A stretch of 64,000 bases of DNA from Spirochaetaceae bacterium (GTDB lineage: Bacteria; Spirochaetota; Spirochaetia; SZUA-6; Bin103), in contig JAPOQV010000210.1 in the NCBI GenBank assembly GCA_026710565.1, forward strand, positions 36,001 through 100,000, written 5' to 3'. The notes below the pieces were generated by a model that saw only the letters and a list, made by a program, of their open reading frames with translations, was not told the origin of the DNA and searched no databases. Shown one piece after another: positions 31,142 to 40,422 of the stretch. The stretch's first letter is position 1; each line of letters opens with the position of its first letter. Position numbers and translations under genes: made by a program.

Positions 31142-34114
31142 ATGAAAGGGTACGTGTCCGCGGGTGCCCGCGTGCTGCTCTCGATGTCGAGCCTCCCCGG
31201 GCGCAAGGCCTCCCGCGTGGGCGTATGCCTTGCTCTGGCAGCGAGTGCCGTCGCCGCCCCCCTTGCGGTCCGGGCCGACGAGCGCGAACTCCTGAGCGAG
31301 GCCGCGAGGCGAATAACCGATGGCGACTACGAGCTCGCCATGCAGGTGTACGATACCTTTCTCGCCCGCTATCCGAACTCCGAGGCAATCGCGGATGTGC
31401 ACTTCGGCAGGGGGGTCTCTCTGTACCCCCTCGGCCGCTACGAGGAAGCCCTCGAGACCTTCGCGATGATCGGTAGCCGCTACCGGCTCGCCTCGTTCTT
31501 CGAAGAGATCCCCTATTGGACCGGCATCACCCGGTATCAGCTCGGCGCGTTCGAGGATGCGGCGCTCGATCTCAAGCAGTTCGTGAGCTCGGGCGCCGCG
31601 CCGGCGCGCCAGCCGCAGGCAATGCTGTATCACGGCCTCGCCGAGTTGGGGGCCGGACGCGTTGCCGCGGCCCAGCAGTCGCTCGCCGAGCTGATGCGCC
31701 AGAGCGAGGGCATGTCCGACGGAACGATCGCCTACGCCGCGGTCCTGCTGGCGCACACGTACCTGGCCGGCGAACAATATGAGGAGCTGGTGGCCTTCGC
31801 ATCCGGCCTGCCGACCGCATCGTATCCCCCACGGTATCGGGAGCAGGTCATGTTCTACGAGGCGGAGGCGCTGTGGGAGCTGGAGCGGGGGAAGGCGGCC
31901 ACGGAGCTCTACCAGGAACTCGTGTCGGCCGCTCCGGAGATCGCGGCGGCCGCACACCGTCGGCTGTTCGCCGCGGCCCGGCGGGCCGGCGACCTCGAAG
32001 CGATGCAGCGCTGGACGCACAGCGCCGAGAACCGTTTCGCCTCATCGCCCGGCATCCTGAGCGACTTCTGGTTGCGCCTGGGCATCGAGAGCTATGAGCG
32101 CGGCGCCGACGAGCTTGCCGAGCTGTTCCTGCGCAGGGTGTGGGAACGCGAACTGGCCGCCGGCAGGACGGACGGCACCGCGCCGCTGCATCTGGCGATG
32201 ACCCTGCTCCGCACGGATTCTTCCTCGGAGGACGACCTCCTGTCGGAAGCGAAGGAGATCCTCGCCGATGTCATCCGCATGGCGCCGCGCCGCTGGGCAG
32301 CCGTGCAGATGATCCTCGGCGACATCGCGCTGGAGGAGCAGCGGTTCGCCGAAGCCGCCGATCTGTACCGAGAACTCGGCACGCGGCACCAGGGCGACCC
32401 GCGCACCGCCGAGGTGGCCTATCTGGCCGCCTACGCGTTCTATCGGGCCGGCGACCTGGTGAAGGCGGAGGCGGCGGCCGCGGATGCCGAGGAAGCCGTC
32501 ACCGGAAGCCCCTATCACGCCGATCTGCTGCGCCTGCAGGCAAATCTTGCACGGCGCGAAGGCCGGCTGGAGGCAGCTCTGCAACGCATCGATGAGCTGA
32601 TCCGGCTGCTCCCCGCGGACGTGTCCGCGCAGATCGACCGGATGAAGCTGGCATTCGACCTCGAAGACCACGCGGCGGTGACGCAATACGCGGACCGGCT
32701 TCGGGAGGACTTCCCGGATCTCGCCGGGAGCGATCCCGGCGCGGATGCCGTGGCCGCGTACCTGCAGGGCGTCTCGGAGATCGCACTCAAGCGCTACCGC
32801 GCCGGGATCGAGTTGATACGCCGGCCGGGGCTCCAGCAGGCGTTGGACGACGATCTTGCCGATCTTGCCGTGGACGCGGACTACTGGCTCGGGTGGGCGC
32901 TGTACCGGCTCGGCGAGTTCCGCGAGGCGGCTTCCGTCCTGGAGAGCCGGCAGAATGACGACGACTCGCTGTTCCTCGCGGCCTGGGCCTACTACAGCGA
33001 AGAACGTTTCGAGGAGGCAGCGCACCGCTTCGACAGCCTGGCGCGGCGCGTGGGGTCCGATCTGGCCGGCAGAGCCCGTTACATGCACGCCAAGAGCCTC
33101 CGGAATTTGGGCCGCGTAGCCGGCGCGCAACGCTCGTACCGGGAGGTCTGGGAGCGGTATCCCGCCGACGGCGTGGCCGACGACGCGTTGTTCGAGTACG
33201 GGGAGATCGCCGATGAGGCCGGCGACGTGGCGATCGCCGTGAGGGCATTCGAAACGCTCGTCGACCGTTACCCGGACAGCTCGCTCCGTGCGGAGGCGCT
33301 GTTCCGGGGTGCCGAGGTCCTGTTCGAGGAGGGCGACTACGCACGTTCCAAGGATGTGTTCTACCGGTATCGACAGGAGTACCCGTCCGGGCAGTCGGTT
33401 CCAGCCGCGCTGTATTGGGGCGGACTGGCGGCGGAGCGTTCGGGAGAGCGGTTCGAAGCGGTGTTCATGTGGTCGAACCTGATCGATCGCTATCCGGACA
33501 GCTCCTTCCATCCCGAAGCCCTGAACCTGCGGGCGACGGCCTATGTGGACGACGGGGACCACGGCGCGGCGCTCGCGAGCCTCGATGAGTTGTCGAGACT
33601 CCATCCCGATCAGGCGAAGTCGCTGGGCACGGAGCAGCGGATCGCGGAGGTCAAGCTGCTGATGACCGGCCTCACCGGCAGGGAAGCCGAGCTGTCGGCT
33701 TCAATCGAGCGGCTCGGCCGCGAGGAGACCGAGGCCGGGCGAAAGGCGATGCTGGAGTTGGCGGGCGTCTATCTGATCGACGGGTCGGCGCCTCCCGACC
33801 GCGCCTTTCGACTTCTGGAAGACGTGGTCGCTGCCGCGCGCAACCCGACCGTTCTCTCGCGCGCCCGGGTGCTGCTCGGTGAGTACTACCTGCGGCGCGA
33901 GAACCCGACAGCGGCGGCCAAGGCCTTCCTCGACGCCGCACTGGTCGACGGAGCCGGGGAGGAGCTGCGTGCAGAGGCCATCCTGAAATCGGCAAAGGCG
34001 GAGGCCGCCGCGGGGCGAGCCGACGCCGCGAAAGCGCTTGCGCGGCGGATTCTGGACAACTTTCCGGAGTCGACGTGGGCCGGGCAGGCGCGAGCAATGG
34101 TAGGTGAGGAATGA
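31142..34114 (+). CDS. Large periplasmic TPR-repeat protein
   Basis: 990 residues. A long N-terminal signal sequence ends near AVAAPLAVRADE, so the mature protein should be periplasmic or outer-membrane associated. The rest is tetratricopeptide-like repeats of about 34 residues (for example DYELAMQVYDTFLARYPNSE, GDVAIAVRAFETLVDRYPDS, GDYARSKDVFYRYRQEYPSG, with the LxxxPxS turn recurring). TPR arrays act as protein-binding scaffolds. It begins a six-gene block with an outer-membrane barrel, ExbB, ExbD, TonB and a HAD protein; its stop overlaps the next start. ATG 31184 is an alternative start. Confidence 0.85.
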   Translation: MKGYVSAGARVLLSMSSLPGRKASRVGVCLALAASAVAAPLAVRADERELLSEAARRITDGDYELAMQVYDTFLARYPNSEAIADVHFGRGVSLYPLGRYEEALETFAMIGSRYRLASFFEEIPYWTGITRYQLGAFEDAALDLKQFVSSGAAPARQPQAMLYHGLAELGAGRVAAAQQSLAELMRQSEGMSDGTIAYAAVLLAHTYLAGEQYEELVAFASGLPTASYPPRYREQVMFYEAEALWELERGKAATELYQELVSAAPEIAAAAHRRLFAAARRAGDLEAMQRWTHSAENRFASSPGILSDFWLRLGIESYERGADELAELFLRRVWERELAAGRTDGTAPLHLAMTLLRTDSSSEDDLLSEAKEILADVIRMAPRRWAAVQMILGDIALEEQRFAEAADLYRELGTRHQGDPRTAEVAYLAAYAFYRAGDLVKAEAAAADAEEAVTGSPYHADLLRLQANLARREGRLEAALQRIDELIRLLPADVSAQIDRMKLAFDLEDHAAVTQYADRLREDFPDLAGSDPGADAVAAYLQGVSEIALKRYRAGIELIRRPGLQQALDDDLADLAVDADYWLGWALYRLGEFREAASVLESRQNDDDSLFLAAWAYYSEERFEEAAHRFDSLARRVGSDLAGRARYMHAKSLRNLGRVAGAQRSYREVWERYPADGVADDALFEYGEIADEAGDVAIAVRAFETLVDRYPDSSLRAEALFRGAEVLFEEGDYARSKDVFYRYRQEYPSGQSVPAALYWGGLAAERSGERFEAVFMWSNLIDRYPDSSFHPEALNLRATAYVDDGDHGAALASLDELSRLHPDQAKSLGTEQRIAEVKLLMTGLTGREAELSASIERLGREETEAGRKAMLELAGVYLIDGSAPPDRAFRLLEDVVAAARNPTVLSRARVLLGEYYLRRENPTAAAKAFLDAALVDGAGEELRAEAILKSAKAEAAAGRADAAKALARRILDNFPESTWAGQARAMVGEE

Positions 34115-35772
34115 TGAACACGAGAGTGCGGGCGATGCGGCGCGTCGCCCGGTACCCGATTGCGACCTTGCTGGCGGCCTTGACCGTTACCGCCCATGGA
34201 CAGGAGAGCGACTCGCAGCCGGCGGCCCGTCCGCTCGAAGTGCCTGCCGTCACGTTGAGCATCGAGGACGTGGCGGAGGTCCAGGTGGAACCCGATCTTC
34301 CGCCGGAGGCAGAGTTGACGAAGCCGGAGTTGGCCGTGCCTCTGCCGGAGGCCGATGAGCTACGGGTGGTCACCCCCGGGTTGCCGGAAGTCCTCACGGA
34401 CAGCGGCGAGGGAGGCACCGGCCTGCTGGGCCCGGGTCTGGCGTTGCAGGCCGCGGTTGCCGCCGGCAACAACGGGCTGCTCAGGAGCAGCATCGCTCTG
34501 CAGCATGCCGGTGACGGACCGGACTTCCATCTGGGCGTGGACCACCAGTTGCTGGAGGGATTCGGACCGGCGGCACCCCTGCAGGGATACCACCGTACCG
34601 ACGATCTGCAGGGTGCCTACAGCAGCGACATCGGCGGCGCGGAGCTCGGTGTGGACGGCCGCTATCGGCGCGTCGAGGACGGCCTGCAGGATGTCGGCAA
34701 TTCCGCTCATGACCTGAGCCATCAGCTCGTCGACGGCAACCTGATGTTGCTGGTGAGGCCGAGCGATGTCGTCACGGTGAGCGGCGAGATCGGTGGCAGG
34801 GGCGCCTCACGCGAATTCAGGGGCAGCGAAGAGTTGCCGGTGACCGAATGGCAGGGACGCGCCGGCGCAGGCGTGACGGCGCAACTCCGTCAGTTGGAGA
34901 TCGGCGTGACGGGGGACTACGAGTTCCGGCACGTTCGGGTCGACCAGCCGACCGCGCATCGGCTGCTGGGGCAGCTCGCACTCGCCTACGACCTCGGGGT
35001 GCCGGTCCGGCTCGGCGCCCGCGCCGGGGTGCAGTACGCATCGGAAGACGAAACCTCGGAGGTGCGCATCCCGTTCGAGGTCTCGATGGACGGCATGCCG
35101 AGCGATCTGATCACCCTGCGGATCGCCGCGGGGCGCGAGATCGTCGCACGCGACCTCGCCGGAATGTACGAGACTCTCAAGTTCATCGAGGAGCCGCCGG
35201 AGCTGCGCGACACGCGCCAGTGGTTCGGAGACCTGTCGGTGCGGGCGGCGGTTGGCGAGGACGTGCACCTGGTCGCTGCGGTGCGTGGCGAGTCCGGCAC
35301 CCACCTGATCGACATCAGCGGCGAGCTTGGCGCGGAGTCCAGCCTCCACCAGGTGGTTCAGAAGGACGAGGCCGGGACGCTCCAGACCGGCCTCGGATTG
35401 CGGTGGGACATCAACCCGGATGCCGCCCTCAGCCTCGACTGGTCAGGAGCATTCTTCGACATCCCGCTGTACCAGGCCCCGCATGTGTTCAGTCTGGGCA
35501 TGCGGGCCACCTGGGACGGCGGGCGCTTCGGCGTCGAGAACAACGTCGACTGGGTGTTCCCCTCAGAGCTCGAGACCGGCAGGCACCGCGCACCCGACGT
35601 AGGCCTGCCCATCATCTCGGCCCGCGGCTTCTACAACATCTCGGACAATTTCGCCATCGTGGCCGGTCTCGCCGATCTGCTGCAGCCGTTGTCGGATGAG
35701 CCGCGGTACGAGCTCGCGCCGTACCAGGAGCCCGGATTCCAGGCGTCGCTCGGCGTCGAAGTCAACCTTTAG
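34111..35772 (+). CDS. Probable outer-membrane beta-barrel protein
   Basis: 553 residues, overlapping the TPR gene by ATGA. It has an N-terminal signal (ATLLAALTVTAHGQE), a Pro/Glu-rich segment of about 80 residues, then a series of alternating hydrophobic strands with Gly/Tyr/aromatic residues (LGVDHQLLEGF, ELGVDGRYRRVEDG, LRWDINPDAALSLDWSGAFF). It ends in ASLGVEVNL, a plausible barrel-closing strand though not a classical terminal Phe. I do not recognise a named family. Its place before exbB-exbD-tonB suggests that it is the outer-membrane partner, perhaps a receptor or an anchor for the TPR scaffold. Confidence 0.65.
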   Translation: MMNTRVRAMRRVARYPIATLLAALTVTAHGQESDSQPAARPLEVPAVTLSIEDVAEVQVEPDLPPEAELTKPELAVPLPEADELRVVTPGLPEVLTDSGEGGTGLLGPGLALQAAVAAGNNGLLRSSIALQHAGDGPDFHLGVDHQLLEGFGPAAPLQGYHRTDDLQGAYSSDIGGAELGVDGRYRRVEDGLQDVGNSAHDLSHQLVDGNLMLLVRPSDVVTVSGEIGGRGASREFRGSEELPVTEWQGRAGAGVTAQLRQLEIGVTGDYEFRHVRVDQPTAHRLLGQLALAYDLGVPVRLGARAGVQYASEDETSEVRIPFEVSMDGMPSDLITLRIAAGREIVARDLAGMYETLKFIEEPPELRDTRQWFGDLSVRAAVGEDVHLVAAVRGESGTHLIDISGELGAESSLHQVVQKDEAGTLQTGLGLRWDINPDAALSLDWSGAFFDIPLYQAPHVFSLGMRATWDGGRFGVENNVDWVFPSELETGRHRAPDVGLPIISARGFYNISDNFAIVAGLADLLQPLSDEPRYELAPYQEPGFQASLGVEVNL

Positions 35773-35789
35773 GGAAGGGAGGAGAGCCC

Positions 35790-36398
35790 GTGGACATCAT
35801 TCAGAAAGGTGGTCCGATCATGGTCGTGATCATCTTTCTGTCGGTCGTGGCAGTGGTCGTGATCATCGAGCGGATGCTGTATTTTCGCCGCAACCGGGTG
35901 GATGAGGAGAAACTGCTAAGCCGGCTGAAGAGCCGCCTGCAGGAGCGACACTTCGACGAAGCCCTGGCGATCTGCGAAGCGAACCCGTCGCCGATCTCCA
36001 GCCTGGTGAGCGTCGGCATCCAGCACCGCCACCAGCCGAACCGCGTGGTCCGGGAGATCATCATGGACGCGGCCAACGTCGAGATCCCGAAACAGGAGCG
36101 GTTTCTGCCGACTCTGGGAACGATCGCTCACGTGGCGCCGCTCCTGGGTCTGCTGGGGACGGTAACCGGAAACATCAGCGCCTTTGGCGTGCTCGGCGAG
36201 GCGGGTGCCGTGGCGGACTCCTCGCAGTTGGCGCTCGGCATCTCGGAGGCATTGCTGACCACCGCTGCCGGCATGATCGTCGGCATTCCGGTGATCATGT
36301 TCTACAACTACCTGGTCAGCAAGGCAAACAACACGATCGTCCGACTGGAGAACCGGGTCAGCGAGCTGGTGCTGCTGCTGGGAGTCCAGGGGGAATGA
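35790..36398 (+). CDS. exbB: ExbB/TolQ/MotA-family proton channel protein
   Basis: 202 residues from GTG after GGAGGAG. Three membrane segments are visible: PIMVVIIFLSVVAVVVIIER, the region from TLGTIAHVAPLLGLLGTVTG, and ALLTTAAGMIVGIPVIMFYN. The second and third carry the conserved Pro/Gly and Thr residues of the proton path. It forms the inner-membrane motor with the ExbD-like protein coded next. ExbB is chosen over TolQ because TonB, not TolA or Pal, follows. Confidence 0.9.
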   Translation: MDIIQKGGPIMVVIIFLSVVAVVVIIERMLYFRRNRVDEEKLLSRLKSRLQERHFDEALAICEANPSPISSLVSVGIQHRHQPNRVVREIIMDAANVEIPKQERFLPTLGTIAHVAPLLGLLGTVTGNISAFGVLGEAGAVADSSQLALGISEALLTTAAGMIVGIPVIMFYNYLVSKANNTIVRLENRVSELVLLLGVQGE

Positions 36399-36820
36399 CG
36401 ACACTGCGCAGGCGGCGCCTGCAGCGCAGCACGAGAGTCGACATGGTTCCCATGATCGATGTCGTGTTTCAACTCGTCATCTTCTTCATGGTCTCCTCGA
36501 CATTCAAGATCACTCCGGCGATCGGATTGACCCTGCCGGAGTCGGCGACGGCGGTGCCGACGGAGATGACGCGCCTGATCGTCACCGTACACTCGCAGGA
36601 CGTGATCTATCTCAACGAGCGGAAGCTCGACCTGGCCGGCCTGGCCAACGCATTCGGCAGGGATGGCATCGATCCCCAGTCGGTCCAGAGCATCATCGTC
36701 GAGGTCGATGAAGGGGCCTCATCACAGATTCTGGTCCATGTGATGGACGTGTTGCGCATGAACGGGATAAGCGCGGTAGCGCTGCGAACTCGTCTGGCCC
36801 CGGGGAGAGCGGTGCCGTGA
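36395..36820 (+). CDS. exbD: ExbD/TolR-family protein
   Basis: 141 residues, overlapping exbB by ATGA. One N-terminal membrane helix (MIDVVFQLVIFFMVSSTF) contains D22, the conserved aspartate that carries protons in ExbD and TolR. The periplasmic domain follows (LIVTVHSQDVIYLNERKLDL and IIVEVDEGASSQILVHVMD). With ExbB it would convert proton motive force into motion of the TonB-like protein. The TonB start overlaps its stop. Confidence 0.92.
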   Translation: MTTLRRRRLQRSTRVDMVPMIDVVFQLVIFFMVSSTFKITPAIGLTLPESATAVPTEMTRLIVTVHSQDVIYLNERKLDLAGLANAFGRDGIDPQSVQSIIVEVDEGASSQILVHVMDVLRMNGISAVALRTRLAPGRAVP

Positions 36821-38169
36821 CCTTTCGCGAGGAATCGGAGCGGATGTTCGTCGGCGTGCTGGTGGCAGCCGTGCTGCACGGCGCGCTACTGATCGTCGGG
36901 CACAGGCTGTTCGATCTCCGCATCGAGGACTATACGCGTCCCCTGACGGTTCAGTTGCTCGCCCCCGAGACCCGCGGCGCTCCTGTCAGAGACGAGCGGC
37001 CGGTGCCGCCGAAGCAGGAAGAGACGGCCCCGGCAGTGGCCGTACCAAGGCCGGCGCCGCAACCGGTCGCCACCCCGCAGCCGGCTGCCGATGCGCAGCC
37101 GGCGCCGGAACGCTCAACCGCGCAGGAGCCGGCTCCGGTCAGAACGCAACCCCGAAGCGAGTCCGCGGTGGCCGCGGACTCGTCCGGCCCGGTTGCGGCG
37201 TGGACGCCGGCGCTCCGTCAGTCGGTGGAGTCCGCGCCGGTACGCGGACGTGGCGGGTTGAACGCGGTGGCCGGCGACGTCGCCGCGCAGGCCGAGTCGC
37301 CCGCGCACGCGGCAACCGCGGCTCCTGCCCCGTTCGCGGGGCAGGGCGACCTTCCCACGACCTTCAAGGACGGGTTGGCGCTACCGGCGGACGAATCGGT
37401 GTATGCGCGGAGCGCCTCGAGCCGGACGCCCGGCGACAGTGCGGCACAGGGCCTCGGTGCCGACGACTCGGTGCCGGTGGTCCGCGACCCCGGGCTCAGC
37501 GGAAGGAGTCCGCAAACCGCGGCGGCGCTCGCTCCGGTACGCATGAGCGGGACCCCGACGGCCAGGAGGGCGGACGCCGCAGGAACCGGTACCGGGGCAG
37601 CCGAACGGGCCGCACCGATTGCCGATTTCGCGCCGGGGGCCGCGGCCACACCGGCGCCCGTGGACGCCACGGTGTATGGAGGCGCGGCGGCATCGCCGTC
37701 CGACGAAACCGCAGGCGTCGGGTCGCGGCTCCCGGACCTCGACCGGGCGCTCCGCGCGAGCGGTCGCGACAGCACCGCCAGCACGGGCCAGGATCGAGGA
37801 GCCAGCACGGCAGCCGACGGGGCCGCGGGTTCTGCCACTTCCGACGCGCGGCTGCCCGACGGCTGGAACGTGTCCGGGTCCCTGGGCCTGCGCCCGTTGC
37901 TGAACGTCGTGGACCCGGCGCTGCCGGAGCGCTACCCGGACGAGATCGTTCGTTCGACGGTACGCGTGCGTATTCGCGTAGACCCGCAGGGATGGGTGAA
38001 GATCGAGCGTTTCGAGACGGACTCGGGGTCCGTGGATCTCAACAACGAGATCACCGAAACGCTGCGCCAGTGGCGCTATGAGCCGGTGACGGACGAGCAA
38101 CCGGTCTACGGCGTGGTGACCATCGAGATTCGTATCCGGTCTGCCGAGGTAGCCGTCCGCGGGCCATGA
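36817..38169 (+). CDS. tonB: TonB-like energy transducer with long Pro/Ala linker
   Basis: 450 residues from GTG, almost twice the common TonB length. One N-terminal membrane helix (MFVGVLVAAVLHGALLIVGH) is followed by about 300 residues rich in Pro, Ala, Gly and Ser, probably disordered and able to span the periplasm. The C-terminal TonB fold is VRSTVRVRIRVDPQGWVKIE and LRQWRYEPVTDEQPVYGVVT. The linker is not a simple EP/KP repeat. The gene overlaps exbD (GTGA) and the HAD gene (ATGA). It probably transfers energy to the barrel coded upstream or to distant receptors. Confidence 0.88.
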   Translation: MTFREESERMFVGVLVAAVLHGALLIVGHRLFDLRIEDYTRPLTVQLLAPETRGAPVRDERPVPPKQEETAPAVAVPRPAPQPVATPQPAADAQPAPERSTAQEPAPVRTQPRSESAVAADSSGPVAAWTPALRQSVESAPVRGRGGLNAVAGDVAAQAESPAHAATAAPAPFAGQGDLPTTFKDGLALPADESVYARSASSRTPGDSAAQGLGADDSVPVVRDPGLSGRSPQTAAALAPVRMSGTPTARRADAAGTGTGAAERAAPIADFAPGAAATPAPVDATVYGGAAASPSDETAGVGSRLPDLDRALRASGRDSTASTGQDRGASTAADGAAGSATSDARLPDGWNVSGSLGLRPLLNVVDPALPERYPDEIVRSTVRVRIRVDPQGWVKIERFETDSGSVDLNNEITETLRQWRYEPVTDEQPVYGVVTIEIRIRSAEVAVRGP

Positions 38170-38864
38170 GCCAGCCGCGCGATCCGATCGCGGAGGCCGT
38201 GGTATTCGACCTTGACGGCACCTTGTATCCGACCCGCCGGGCGGCGGCGCGATCGTGGCGCCTGGTGCTGCGGAACCTTGTTCTGTTTCGCGCCTTCCGG
38301 GACGTACGCATCGAGATCCGTTCGATCCGTCCCATCGCCGATCTTCACGCCCTGCAGGCTGACCTGGTAGCCGAGCGCATGGGGATCACGGCGGCAGCCG
38401 CGCGAGCGCTGATCGACGACGTCGTCTACACGCGGTTGCCTGCGGTGCTGCATGGCATGCGTCCGTATCCCGGCGTGTCGCGCGCGCTCTCCGCGCTGCG
38501 CGGTCGTGGAGTGAGAGTCGGCGTCCTCTCGGACATGCCGCCGGCCGCCAAGCTGCGTGACATGGGGCTGGGAGGGGTCTCCTGTGCCGTCACTTCGGAA
38601 GCGACCAACTACCTGAAGCCCAATCCTGAACCGTTCGGGTACGTCTCCGAGCTCCTGAAGGTGCGCCCTGAGCGAACGCTGTACGTCGGCAATCACTACC
38701 GGTACGACATCCTCGGCGCGGGTGCGGCGGGAATGCTGACCGCACATCTCGCGCGCCGGGCGGAACCAGGCAGCCGTGCGAGACTCACGTTCCCACGCTA
38801 CGCCTCGCTGCTGCCTGCGATGGCCGCCGCCGGCATCGGACTGCCGCCGGAGCGGGCTACCTGA
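38166..38864 (+). CDS. HAD-superfamily hydrolase
   Basis: 232 residues. HAD motif I VVFDLDGTLYPT is near residue 15, motif II is VGVLSDM, motif III has the lysine of NYLKPNPEPF, and motif IV is RTLYVGNHYRYDILGA. The cap is helical, as in the phosphoglycolate phosphatase group, but NHYRYD replaces the usual GDxxxD. The substrate cannot be deduced. It overlaps tonB by ATGA and ends the TPR/TonB operon, a grouping with no obvious metabolic reason. Confidence 0.85.
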   Translation: MSQPRDPIAEAVVFDLDGTLYPTRRAAARSWRLVLRNLVLFRAFRDVRIEIRSIRPIADLHALQADLVAERMGITAAAARALIDDVVYTRLPAVLHGMRPYPGVSRALSALRGRGVRVGVLSDMPPAAKLRDMGLGGVSCAVTSEATNYLKPNPEPFGYVSELLKVRPERTLYVGNHYRYDILGAGAAGMLTAHLARRAEPGSRARLTFPRYASLLPAMAAAGIGLPPERAT

Positions 38865-38868
38865 TTCG

Positions 38869-38898
38869 TTGACAGTGCTCGCTGGACGGCCATAGTAT
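38869..38898 (+). promoter_or_regulatory. Strong candidate promoter for the SpiroCoCo gene
   Basis: TTGACA at 38869-38874 is a perfect -35 and TAGTAT at 38893-38898 lies 18 bases on, 25 bases before the ATG. The surrounding bases resemble the grpE promoter region 650 bases downstream (GTTGACnGTGCT in both). Confidence 0.6.
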
Positions 38899-38904
38899 CG
38901 AGCA
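38876..38904 (+). promoter_or_regulatory. Inverted repeat over the promoter spacer
   Basis: TGCTCG (38876-38881) and CGAGCA (38899-38904) are perfect inverted copies 17 bases apart, bracketing the spacer and -10. The geometry suits a dimeric repressor. No factor is assigned. Confidence 0.35.
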
Positions 38905-38922
38905 TCCCACTGGGAGGGGATC

Positions 38923-39522
38923 ATGCCTATCGTCGGGCCGGGAGATGCCATCACGCTTCTGGTTGTGCTGGCGGTCGTCCTCGCGTTCCGCCAGCTCGAC
39001 CGCAACAACCGTTCGCTCGAAAAGGTAAAGCGGTACGGCGACCGGGTCATGCAGACCCTGTCGGCGTTCGTTGAGAAGAAGAGCTCCGAGATCAAGGATC
39101 TCGCCATCGAGGTGCAGATCAGTGTCAAGCAGGGCAAGGAGTTGCTGCGTTCGGTTCGCGAGATCCAGGAGGATCTTGCCGCACGCAGCCGGGACCTCGA
39201 GGAGCGATCCGCGGAGATCGAGGCGATCCACAGCCGCATCGACGGGTATGACACGGCGCTGGCCGAGCTGGTCAAGATGAGCGAGCGGGTGGACGACAAT
39301 CTGCGTCGGCTCCGCGGTGAGGACGAACGCCTGCGCCGGATCGACGAGCAGCGCTCGGCCCTGCAGGAACGCATCGCCGGCCTGGACTCGACCGCGGCCT
39401 CGATCGAAGGACGGCTGCGAGACTCCGGATGGCAAGCGGAGTTGGACAAGCGCCTCGCCGAGTTGAAGGACCGTATCGACGCGCTGGAGCAGCGCGCCAC
39501 GCATGCCCGCAGCCGTTGTTGA
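38923..39522 (+). CDS. SpiroCoCo-type membrane-anchored coiled-coil protein
   Basis: 199 residues. An N-terminal membrane helix (ITLLVVLAVVLAFRQLDRNN) is followed by SLEKVKRYGDRVMQTLSAFV, then a coiled coil to the C-terminus (heptads around LVKMSERVDDNLRRLRGEDE and LDKRLAELKDRIDALEQR). The helix plus LEKVxxYxDxxxxxFxxFVxxK pattern matches SpiroCoCo proteins, which I know only from spirochaetes; this match is from memory. Many of these are far longer, so this one looks short. It has its own promoter and precedes grpE. Confidence 0.75.
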   Translation: MPIVGPGDAITLLVVLAVVLAFRQLDRNNRSLEKVKRYGDRVMQTLSAFVEKKSSEIKDLAIEVQISVKQGKELLRSVREIQEDLAARSRDLEERSAEIEAIHSRIDGYDTALAELVKMSERVDDNLRRLRGEDERLRRIDEQRSALQERIAGLDSTAASIEGRLRDSGWQAELDKRLAELKDRIDALEQRATHARSRC

Positions 39523-39545
39523 CGGTGCTTTCAGGGCCCTATTAT
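39519..39545 (+). promoter_or_regulatory. Candidate grpE-dnaK-dnaJ promoter
   Basis: TTGACG (39519-39524) lies at the end of the upstream gene and TATTAT is at 39540-39545. The spacing is only 15 bases; TTGTTG at 39516-39521 would give 18. A second TTGACG at 39561 with TATAGG at 39586 may be a further promoter. No CIRCE inverted repeat is present. Confidence 0.45.
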
Positions 39546-39698
39546 CTTCCATCATCCACTTTGACGGTAACCGGGACATGGGCCGTATAGGTCCGCGGGG
39601 TTGATCCTGCGGCCTATCTCGCCGTTCGACGGCGGTGATCGTGCCGGCCGTGCCGTCGGGGAGAGAGCCGGCAGGAGGTGCTGGGCCGGCGGGCAGAG

Positions 39699-40421
39699 AT
39701 GAGCGACAACGGAAACAGGACAGGACCGGTAGACAGGGCGGGGCCGGTACCGGCGGACGACGCAGGTGCTCCGCCGGCGGGAGATCCGCAGCGGCCTGAT
39801 GAGACGCCGGCCGATACGGCTCCGGCCAAGGAAACAGGCGACCGAAGCGGTGCCGGCGATGAAGGCAGGGCGGCCGGCCGGCACGCCGCGGACCGCGATC
39901 CGACCGAGGAGGTGGCTGTCCTCCAGGAGGAGGCGGCTGCTCTGCAGGACCAGTTGTTGCGCAAGCAGGCGGACTTCGAGAACTTCCGCAGACGGCTGCA
40001 CCGCGACAAGGATGAGGCCATTCGCTACGCGAACACCGAGGTGCTCCTGGACCTTGCGGACATCATCGACGGCCTCGAACGCGCCATCCAGACCGGCGCG
40101 GACGCTGATCCCGCATCCCTGCGGGACGGCGTGTCATTGATCGAAAAGCAGCTCACCGGACTGTTGGAGCGCAAGTGGGGGTTCTGTCGCTTCGTCTCCA
40201 AGGGAGAGCCGTTCGATCCGGAACGGCATCAGGCGATCGCCTCCGAGGAGTCCGAATCTCATGAGGTCGCCACCGTGGTCGAGGACTATCAACGAGGGTA
40301 CCTGTTGCATGACCGTGTGGTGCGTCCCGCGCGGGTGAAGGTCGCGCAACCGCTCTCAGGCTCGAACGACGAACCGGCAGGCACGCGGAACGATGCTGCC
40401 GACACAAAGGAAGGCGAATAG
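39699..40421 (+). CDS. grpE: Nucleotide exchange factor GrpE
   Basis: 240 residues from ATG 39699; GTG 39678 is in frame and would add seven residues, and neither start has a clear ribosome binding site. GrpE releases ADP from DnaK. The first 75 residues are a charged Pro/Ala/Asp/Gly-rich region without conservation. The coiled coil ([20 protein letters not shown]) leads to the GrpE signature with [20 protein letters not shown] and the C-terminal beta domain ([37 protein letters not shown]). It stands one base before dnaK. Confidence 0.94.
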   Translation: MSDNGNRTGPVDRAGPVPADDAGAPPAGDPQRPDETPADTAPAKETGDRSGAGDEGRAAGRHAADRDPTEEVAVLQEEAAALQDQLLRKQADFENFRRRLHRDKDEAIRYANTEVLLDLADIIDGLERAIQTGADADPASLRDGVSLIEKQLTGLLERKWGFCRFVSKGEPFDPERHQAIASEESESHEVATVVEDYQRGYLLHDRVVRPARVKVAQPLSGSNDEPAGTRNDAADTKEGE

Positions 40422-40422
40422 C

